Below, one piece after another: positions 58,867 to 64,000 of a stretch of 64,000 bases of DNA. The notes beneath the pieces were generated by a model. That model was not told where the DNA came from. It made no database searches and was given only the letters and a program-made list of their open reading frames with translations. Both the position numbers and the translations under genes were made by a program. Numbering within the stretch: the stretch's first letter is position 1; every line of letters starts with the position of its first letter. Source of the DNA: Clostridia bacterium (GTDB lineage: Bacteria > Bacillota > Clostridia > Christensenellales > UBA1242); NCBI GenBank assembly GCA_017467585.1, contig JAFUSR010000004.1, positions 370,178 to 434,177 of the forward strand, in the 5' to 3' direction.

Positions 58867-59481
58867 GTGGAGTTAGTTGACATAAAAAACAATGCCAATC
58901 ATCGTGGCGTGCCGATCATCAGGGAGACAAGCCACGACATTTTGGTTAAAGAAATCAAAAAAGCCAATCCGCAAAATGTTTTAGAAATTGGAACGGCTGT
59001 TGGCTATAGTGGAATTGAAATTTTAAAAAACAGCAATGCAACACTTGTTACAATTGAACACAACAGTGAACTTGTCAGTGAAGCCAACAAAAATTTTAAA
59101 GAGGCTGGCTTTGAAAAAAGGGCAAAAGTTGTGTGTGCAGATTGTGTTTCAGAACTCGCGTTCATGCTTGCAAGCGACAACTATAATGAGAAATTTGATT
59201 TTATTTTTCTGGATGGGCCAAAGGCTCAATATCAAAACATGATAGATTCTCTCATAATGATGCTTGCACCTGGCGGAACAATTTTGGTAGATAATGTTTT
59301 GTTTCGCGGTTACGTCACTGGCGAAGTGACTCCACCAACAAAGAGATTTAAAACAATCATCGCCAGACTTAAAGTGTTTATTGATGATTTTTTAAATAGA
59401 CCAGAATTAGAAAACGCAAAGCTGATTTCGGTTGAGGACGGAATGCTTGTTGCGACCAAAAAACGCAAAAATAATAATTAA
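58867..59481 (+). CDS. trmR: SAM-dependent O-methyltransferase, TrmR-like
   Basis: The 204-residue class I methyltransferase of the Methyltransf_3 (catechol O-methyltransferase-like) family starts with GTG; the SD AAGGTG lies about ten bases upstream in the end of rnj. Motif I is LEIGTAVGYSGIEIL (SAM binding), followed by the acidic VTIEHNSEL and the metal-site motif FDFIFLDGPKAQY and LVDNVLFRGYV. In Bacillus the same gene next to a U32 protein (yrrM with yrrN/yrrO) is TrmR, which makes 5-methoxyuridine at tRNA position 34. The neighbour at 59549 supports this, though a different substrate cannot be excluded. Confidence 0.78.
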   Translation: MELVDIKNNANHRGVPIIRETSHDILVKEIKKANPQNVLEIGTAVGYSGIEILKNSNATLVTIEHNSELVSEANKNFKEAGFEKRAKVVCADCVSELAFMLASDNYNEKFDFIFLDGPKAQYQNMIDSLIMMLAPGGTILVDNVLFRGYVTGEVTPPTKRFKTIIARLKVFIDDFLNRPELENAKLISVEDGMLVATKKRKNNN

Positions 59482-59499
59482 AAATAAAAAAGTGATATC

Positions 59500-59533
59500 A
59501 AAATTGCAATTTACATAAAAATTCTGCAATTTT
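59500..59533 (+). repeat. AT-rich inverted repeat before the U32 gene
   Basis: AAAATTGCA and TGCAATTTT, 16 bases apart. It could be a weak hairpin in the short gap, possibly an attenuator or a leftover terminator. The SD AAAGGAGAG comes right after the right arm. Confidence 0.3.
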
Positions 59534-59548
59534 TAAAAGGAGAGACAA

Positions 59549-60769
59549 ATGACAAAAGTTGAGCTGTTGGCCCCTGCTGGCGACATGGAAAAGTTAAAAA
59601 CTGCAATTCACTTTGGGGCAGATGCAGTTTATTTTGCGGGCAAAAATTATGGACTGAGAGCGTTCAGCACAAACTTTGAAAGTTTTGCCATTAAAGATGC
59701 GGTAGACTACGTTCATGCCCACGGAAAGAAAGCATATGTCACAATAAATGTATATGCGCGCGATAACGATTTTGATGGCCTTGGGGCATACCTTCAAGAA
59801 CTTACCGATGCAAATGTCGACGCAGTTTTGGTGTCTGATATGGGTATATTTTCTTTCATCAGAAAAAACTTTCCAAAAATGACAATTCACATTTCAACCC
59901 AGGCAAACACAACAAACAAATATGCTGTTCAAGCCTACAAAGACATGGGGGCAAGCAGAGTTGTTCTTGCTCGCGAACTTAATTTAGATGAAATAAAAAA
60001 GATGCACGAGTTTTGTCCTGATATGGAGCTTGAGGCTTTTGTTCATGGTGCTCTTTGCATATCATATAGTGGCAGATGCTTGCTTTCGAATTACTTAGCT
60101 GGCAGAGATAGCAATCATGGCGAATGTGTCCAAGCTTGCAGATGGAAATATTATGTAACAGAAGAAAACCGCCTTGATCAACCATTAGAAATTCAAGAAG
60201 ACGAAAGAGGCACTTACATTTTTAACAGCAAAGATTTGCGACTCATTGAGCACATAGACAAGATAATAGATGCTGGCGTAGTTAGTCTCAAAGTGGAAGG
60301 CAGAATGAAGTCACCATATTATGTTGCAACTGTTGTAAATAGTTATCGCAGAGCTATTGACTATTATTACGATTGCAAACAAAAGGGCAAACCATATCAT
60401 GTTCCTGCAGACTTGATTGAAGAGCTTAACAAGGCGAGTCACAGGGCTTACACAACTGGATTCATGATTGATGATGGCAACATTAAACAGAATTATGAAA
60501 CGACTCATCAAGAACAAGATAGCAAATTTATTGCAATTGTTGTTGGTGTAGAAAATGACAGAATTTTGGTTGAACAACGTAACAAATTTGAGAGCGGTGA
60601 AACTTTAGAAATATTGTCTCCAAATTTGCCAGTTGCATCAAAACTTAAAATAGAGAAAATTGAAAATCAAAAAGGACAGGAACTTTCTGAGGCAAAAAAT
60701 GTTCAAGAAAAAGTATATCTCTATGGAAATGTTTCTGGCATTGAAGTTGGCGACATTTTAAGAAAATAA
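59549..60769 (+). CDS. trhP: Peptidase U32 family protein, TrhP-like tRNA hydroxylase
   Basis: The 406 residues carry the U32 signature: VELLAPAGDMEKLKTAIHFG at the N-terminus, and EAFVHGALCISYSGRCLLSN, then GRDSNHGECVQACRWKY, which contains the conserved Cys residues. In E. coli and Bacillus, TrhP (YegQ, YrrN/YrrO) makes 5-hydroxyuridine at tRNA wobble position 34 with prephenate and an Fe-S cluster; TrmR then methylates it. The preceding gene is a TrmR-like methyltransferase, so the pair is likely a complete mo5U pathway. Residues after about 325 form an OB-like domain (FIAIVVGVENDRILVEQ). SD AAAGGAG seven bases before ATG. Confidence 0.85.
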   Translation: MTKVELLAPAGDMEKLKTAIHFGADAVYFAGKNYGLRAFSTNFESFAIKDAVDYVHAHGKKAYVTINVYARDNDFDGLGAYLQELTDANVDAVLVSDMGIFSFIRKNFPKMTIHISTQANTTNKYAVQAYKDMGASRVVLARELNLDEIKKMHEFCPDMELEAFVHGALCISYSGRCLLSNYLAGRDSNHGECVQACRWKYYVTEENRLDQPLEIQEDERGTYIFNSKDLRLIEHIDKIIDAGVVSLKVEGRMKSPYYVATVVNSYRRAIDYYYDCKQKGKPYHVPADLIEELNKASHRAYTTGFMIDDGNIKQNYETTHQEQDSKFIAIVVGVENDRILVEQRNKFESGETLEILSPNLPVASKLKIEKIENQKGQELSEAKNVQEKVYLYGNVSGIEVGDILRK

Positions 60770-60781
60770 GTTAATAAAAGA

Positions 60782-60807
60782 AAAGGCTAGCAGCCTTTCT
60801 TTTTTTT
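60782..60807 (+). terminator. Rho-independent terminator after the U32 gene
   Basis: Stem AAAGGCT / AGCCTTT (60782-60788, 60792-60798), loop AGC, then a T-rich run interrupted by one C. Confidence 0.8.
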
Positions 60808-60886
60808 GCAAATTTTCTTAAAAATAAATGCAAAACTGGCATAATTAGACAAAAATAAACATAATTTTTATTGTTTGGAGGAAATT

Positions 60887-61585
60887 ATGCTTTTAAAATT
60901 TTTGTCTTTGTTATTCTCAAAAGTGTTGCTACTATTCGGAAAAATTTCGCCAGAAAAGGCTTTCGAAAGACCATTGTCGCCAGAGGAGGAATCTAAATGT
61001 TTTTCACAGCTTGCTGTTGGAGATAAATCTGCTGAAGAAACTTTAGTAAAGCACAACATGCGTCTTGTTGCGCATGTTGCACAAAAGTATAAGGGCACAG
61101 CAACTCAAGACGAATTGATTTCAACTGGCTCGCTAGGACTGCTAAAAGCGATAAAAACATATAACACTAACAAGGGTAGCAGTTTTTCGACCTATGCAAC
61201 AAGATGTATCGACAACGAAATATTAATGCTTCTTCGAGGTAACAAAAAATATTCAAAACAAGTTTATTTAGATGACGCTATAATGTCTGACAAAGATGGC
61301 AACGAAATTTCGCTCGCAGATGTGCTGTTTGACGACAATTCTAACATAGAAGAAGGTGTTTTTAATAAATTAGCTTTTGAAAAAGTAAAAAAAATAATCG
61401 AAGATAAGCTCACAGAAAGAGAACAAAAGGTCATTTATATGAGATATGGCATTTGTGGTTACAATCAATTTACGCAGATAGAAATTAGTCAAATTTTAAA
61501 AATATCACGCTCATACATCAGCCGAATCGAAACGCATGCACTAAATGTAATTCGTCAAAATGTAGACGCTCAAGACTTTGAATAA
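60887..61585 (+). CDS. sigK: Sporulation-type RNA polymerase sigma factor, SigK/SigE-like
   Basis: The 232 residues start at the ATG at 60887, five bases after GGAGGA; a TTG 12 bases earlier is not used. The first 25 residues are hydrophobic, as in the pro-sequence of SigK (MLLKFLSLLFSKVLLLFGK). Region 2 has HNMRLVAHVAQKY, ELISTGSLGLLKAIKTY and SFSTYATRCIDNEILMLLR. Region 4 has LTEREQKVIYMRYGI and ISRSYISRIETHAL. The strongest match is to B. subtilis SigK in spacing and motifs. The gene is uninterrupted, without the skin element that splits SigK in some bacteria. It suggests the host can sporulate, or has kept the gene. Alternative: a SigE-like mother-cell factor. Confidence 0.8.
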   Translation: MLLKFLSLLFSKVLLLFGKISPEKAFERPLSPEEESKCFSQLAVGDKSAEETLVKHNMRLVAHVAQKYKGTATQDELISTGSLGLLKAIKTYNTNKGSSFSTYATRCIDNEILMLLRGNKKYSKQVYLDDAIMSDKDGNEISLADVLFDDNSNIEEGVFNKLAFEKVKKIIEDKLTEREQKVIYMRYGICGYNQFTQIEISQILKISRSYISRIETHALNVIRQNVDAQDFE

Positions 61586-61607
61586 CATGCAGACAAATAA
61601 TATGATA

Positions 61608-61636
61608 TTGACATAAAAAACTTTTTCTGCTATAAT
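61608..61636 (+). promoter_or_regulatory. Consensus promoter of the RNase P RNA gene
   Basis: TTGACA (61608-61613), 17 bases, TATAAT (61631-61636) preceded by TGC, so all core elements and the extended -10 are perfect. The predicted start, about 61643, agrees with the 5' end of the RNA. Confidence 0.88.
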
Positions 61637-61642
61637 GTTTGA

Positions 61643-61979
61643 AGATGGTTGGGTAATCGCGCCGACTTGTCGGTGAGGAAAGTCCGAGCACCGCAGAGCA
61701 AACACTCTTGATAACGTCAAGCAATGGTAACATTAGGAAAAGGGCAACAGAAATAAACTGCCAACTGATGACTTCGGTCATAAAGGGCACAGGTGGAAAA
61801 GTGGAGTAAAAGCCCACTCATCAGCATGGTGACATGCTCCTGCTGTAAACTCAGTGAGGTGCAAGATGTGGGGCACAATGGTTGCTCGCCAGCCCCCAAA
61901 ATCGCTTGAACATGTTGGCAACAGCATGTCTAGATAGATGATTATCTTAAATGACAGAACTCGGCTTATAGACCATCTG
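61643..61979 (+). ncRNA. rnpB: RNase P RNA (bacterial)
   Basis: The catalytic RNA of RNase P cuts the 5' leader from tRNA precursors. The conserved core segments are present: GAGGAAAGTCCGAGC (from 61674), the GGGCAACAGAAA segment with its later partners, and ACAGAACTCGGCTTATAG near the 3' end. The closing helix P1 pairs AGATGGT (61643-61649) with ACCATCT (61972-61978), which sets both ends. Length is about 337 bases, shorter than the roughly 377 of E. coli. I did not fold the RNA fully; the A/B type was not determined. A terminator follows directly. Confidence 0.93.
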
Positions 61980-61980
61980 A

Positions 61981-62011
61981 ATGAGGTGTATGAATAACAC
62001 CTCATTTTTTT
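61981..62011 (+). terminator. Rho-independent terminator of rnpB
   Basis: Perfect nine-base stem ATGAGGTGT / ACACCTCAT with a seven-base loop (61990-61996), followed by a run of Ts. Confidence 0.85.
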
Positions 62012-62027
62012 GTGAAAAATTATTTTT

Positions 62028-62747
62028 ATGATACATGATATGAATTATTTAAAAATTAATCTTAAAAATAAAAACCGCAAAAATGGTGAAAAAAACATCA
62101 AAAACAGTGTCGTGCGACCTGTTTTTAGCTACAAAAAATTATGCATCACAAAAATTGATAAAACAATAGTTAAGTTAAGCTCAAAAACGCCAGATATATG
62201 GCCACAATATGTCATTTATAACAACAAACGGTTACTAATTGATTTATCGAAAAATATAACACAAAAAATAAATTCGCAAATTGAGCGTTATAAAAGTAAA
62301 AATAGAGCTGTTTTGGTTGAATTTTATGCAAAAAAATGCGCAGAACAAGTTTTGAAGCAAGAAAAAGTTAACGTTTTTGAATATCTTAAATCTACCTATG
62401 GGGCAGCTATATTAAACAAAAAGGAGTGGAAAATTTTTCCATATCTGTTCCTTGACCAATTATTAAAAATTGTTGCAAAGTTGAATCAATATTTAATAAA
62501 GATATCTAAAGATATTCGTTTTGGTGCAACAACAAAAGAAAAATTATCTTACAAATTTAGCAACCCTGTCTTATATGGTGCAATAAAATATAACAAAAAT
62601 CTAGTTCAAATAGCGGCTTTTTCCAACATTAATTTTCAAAAATGCGTTTTTTATTTTTTTGTTGAATTATCTAAAATAGAAAACAAGCTTAGTGTTATCA
62701 TCAGATATATTAAAGTTGTTGCAAAAATGTTTTCGATCAAGATTTAA
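62028..62747 (+). CDS. Hypothetical basic protein
   Basis: The 239 residues are very rich in Lys, Asn and Ile, with no recognised domain, signal peptide or membrane segment. Much of it is predicted helix, for example KNRAVLVEFYAKKCAEQVLK. The codon use is more AT-rich than that of the neighbours. No SD precedes either possible start (62028 or 62040); TATGAT (62027-62032) lies seven bases before the second. It may be real and poorly conserved, or a decaying gene. It sits between rnpB and rarA. Confidence 0.5.
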   Translation: MIHDMNYLKINLKNKNRKNGEKNIKNSVVRPVFSYKKLCITKIDKTIVKLSSKTPDIWPQYVIYNNKRLLIDLSKNITQKINSQIERYKSKNRAVLVEFYAKKCAEQVLKQEKVNVFEYLKSTYGAAILNKKEWKIFPYLFLDQLLKIVAKLNQYLIKISKDIRFGATTKEKLSYKFSNPVLYGAIKYNKNLVQIAAFSNINFQKCVFYFFVELSKIENKLSVIIRYIKVVAKMFSIKI

Positions 62748-62772
62748 AATTTTATTTATTATAATAAATAAA

Positions 62773-62801
62773 TTGCTTAGTGGCTCATTTTTTGTTATAA
62801 T
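62773..62801 (+). promoter_or_regulatory. Promoter of rarA, probably giving a leaderless mRNA
   Basis: TTGCTT (62773-62778), 17 bases, TATAAT (62796-62801) with TGT before it (extended -10). The ATG at 62808 is six bases after the -10, where the RNA would start. The rnpB promoter has the same -10-to-start spacing. Confidence 0.7.
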
Positions 62802-62807
62802 CTAGTT

Positions 62808-64000
62808 ATGGATTTATTTTCAGAGAACATAAAAAAGACTGCGCCACTTGCAGATAGAATGAGGCCAACAACCCTTGACGAATTTGTTGGACAGTCTAAT
62901 ATTATAGGAAAGACCAGTCTTTTGCGCAGGGCAATTGTTGCAGACAGATTAGGCAGCTGCATTTTTTATGGTCCGCCAGGCACGGGCAAAACAACACTAG
63001 CCGGAATTATTGCTAATTCCACAAACAGCAATTTTGTTGCGTTAAATGCTGTCTCGAGCGGCGTTTCAGACGTAAAAAAAGTTATTGAAGACGCAAAACA
63101 TTTAAAAGAAGTCACGGGAAAGGCGACTTATCTTTTGCTTGATGAATGCCACAGGTGGAACAAGGCTCAGTCAGATAGCATGCTTGAAGCGATTGAAAAG
63201 GGTTACGTTACGTTTATCGGTTCAACAACTGAAAATCCATACACTAACATGACACGCGCAATAGTCAGTCGCTGTCGCATTTTTCAATTTGCGGCTCTTA
63301 CTGCAGAAAACATAAAACAAATTATCTCTAGCGCACTTACAAGCCCTAAGGGTCTTGCTAATTACAACGTTATTCTTGAAGATGACGCTCTTGATCACAT
63401 TGTTTTAACTTGTGGTGGAGATGCACGCGTTGCGCTCAGCACACTCGAGCTGGCCGTGCTTTCAACACCAGCTAAAAAGGGAATCATAACGATCACCAAA
63501 AAAATTGCTGCTGAGTGCACACAAGGAAAAGTCATTTCGATAGATACCGACATTTATTATGACATGCTTTCTGCGTTTTGCAAAAGTTTACGAGGTTCAG
63601 ATGCCGATGCAGCTCTCTATTGGAGTCAGCGATTGATAAAGTCTGGTTGCGACCCAATGACAATTGCTCGCCGTCTCGTTGCTCACTCAAGCGAAGACGT
63701 TGGGCTTGCAAATTCCCAGGCCTTGGTTGTTGCCATGTCGGCCATGAATGCCGTTGAAAAAATGGGTGTGCCAGAAGGGTTAATTCCATTGTCTCACGCC
63801 ATCATTTATGTTTGCATGTCGCCAAAATCAAATAGTGTTGTCACTGCAATGAATGCGGCTGGTGCAGACGTTGACAAAACTTATAATGATGCTGTTCCAG
63901 ATCATTTAAAAAACACAAATTATTTCAATGAGAAGAGAAAACCTTATAAATATCCACATGACTATGGCGGTTGGGTTGAACAACAATATTTGCCAAATGA
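62808..64000 (+). CDS. rarA: Replication-associated recombination protein A (AAA+ ATPase), C-terminus beyond the window
   Basis: RarA (MgsA) is a clamp-loader-like ATPase that works at stalled forks. The frame is open to the end of the window (397 complete residues; usual length about 430). Start: MDLFSENIKKTAPLADRMRP fits the family start, so the ATG at 62808 is right even though it has no SD. Walker A GPPGTGKTT and Walker B LLLDECHRWNKAQSD (most homologues have FIDEIHRFNKAQQD, so Ile to Cys and Phe to Trp here) are present, with sensor 1 FIGSTTENP and the arginine-finger SRCRIFQF. The C-terminal domain has RRLVAHSSEDVGLANSQAL, and the last residues DYGGWVEQQYLPN are the usual near-terminal motif. 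Confidence 0.93.
   Translation, partial: MDLFSENIKKTAPLADRMRPTTLDEFVGQSNIIGKTSLLRRAIVADRLGSCIFYGPPGTGKTTLAGIIANSTNSNFVALNAVSSGVSDVKKVIEDAKHLKEVTGKATYLLLDECHRWNKAQSDSMLEAIEKGYVTFIGSTTENPYTNMTRAIVSRCRIFQFAALTAENIKQIISSALTSPKGLANYNVILEDDALDHIVLTCGGDARVALSTLELAVLSTPAKKGIITITKKIAAECTQGKVISIDTDIYYDMLSAFCKSLRGSDADAALYWSQRLIKSGCDPMTIARRLVAHSSEDVGLANSQALVVAMSAMNAVEKMGVPEGLIPLSHAIIYVCMSPKSNSVVTAMNAAGADVDKTYNDAVPDHLKNTNYFNEKRKPYKYPHDYGGWVEQQYLPN

Noticed and set aside
60839..60867. SigE/SigK-like promoter before sigK (ATA, 16 bases, CATAATTT)
   Set aside because: The elements are short and AT-rich, so a chance match is likely; kept out of the features.

Overview
The window looks like a chromosomal stretch of a low-GC Gram-positive bacterium, most likely an uncultivated member of the Firmicutes, class Clostridia. 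The evidence is AT-rich DNA, purine-rich Shine-Dalgarno sites, sigma-A type promoters with 17-base spacers, MurF/Ddl/MurG cell-wall genes, an RNase J, a PdaB-like deacetylase and an uninterrupted SigK-like sigma factor (the last two point to a spore-forming lineage). TGA is used as a stop (54746-54748), so the code is the standard bacterial one. The genus cannot be named from the sequence alone.

Layout. 1-8.4 kb: the tail of an alpha/beta hydrolase overlaps a membrane-anchored MurF-like ligase, followed by D-Ala-D-Ala ligase, a WYL-domain regulator on the minus strand, a four-gene unit (coiled-coil protein, DUF1538 membrane protein, two P-II-like proteins), and murG on the minus strand. 8.4-15.7 kb: a type IIA topoisomerase pair (B and A subunits with ParE/ParC-like features), a membrane-anchored extracellular protein, a PdaB-like deacetylase and a tandem-OB SSB-like protein. 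15.7-40.0 kb, minus strand: a 7486-residue lipoprotein encoded by one uninterrupted 22.5 kb gene, and directly downstream of it a signal-peptide/SH3/C-terminal membrane-anchor protein. 40.0-42.2 kb: a regulatory intergenic region with several inverted repeats, an ArpU/RinA-like regulator and an SH3-like lipoprotein on the minus strand. 42.2-55.9 kb: a compact phage structural cassette in P22-like (podovirus) order: large terminase, portal, scaffold, major capsid, neck proteins, tail fibre proteins and two holin-like proteins. It has no visible integrase, repressor, replication gene or endolysin. 55.9-64 kb: a multi-pass membrane protein with RNase J; a tRNA wobble-uridine modification pair (TrmR-like methyltransferase and TrhP-like U32 protein); a SigK-like factor; RNase P RNA; an unrecognised basic protein; and the start of rarA, which runs off the end.

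How the parts may work together. The flanks are ordinary housekeeping genes. The 40 kb between the SSB-like gene and the RNase J operon is accessory: a giant, highly divergent InlB-type repeat lipoprotein with SH3-bearing envelope partners, next to a phage head module that looks intact in its terminase and capsid genes but lacks the genes needed for an independent phage life. The two most interesting loci are therefore the giant surface lipoprotein system and the stripped P22-like cassette, which may be a defective prophage, a satellite or a gene-transfer-agent-like particle. Across the window, at least four genes without a Shine-Dalgarno (WYL regulator, murG, SH3 lipoprotein, rarA) have a -10-like hexamer exactly six bases before the start codon, which predicts leaderless mRNAs.
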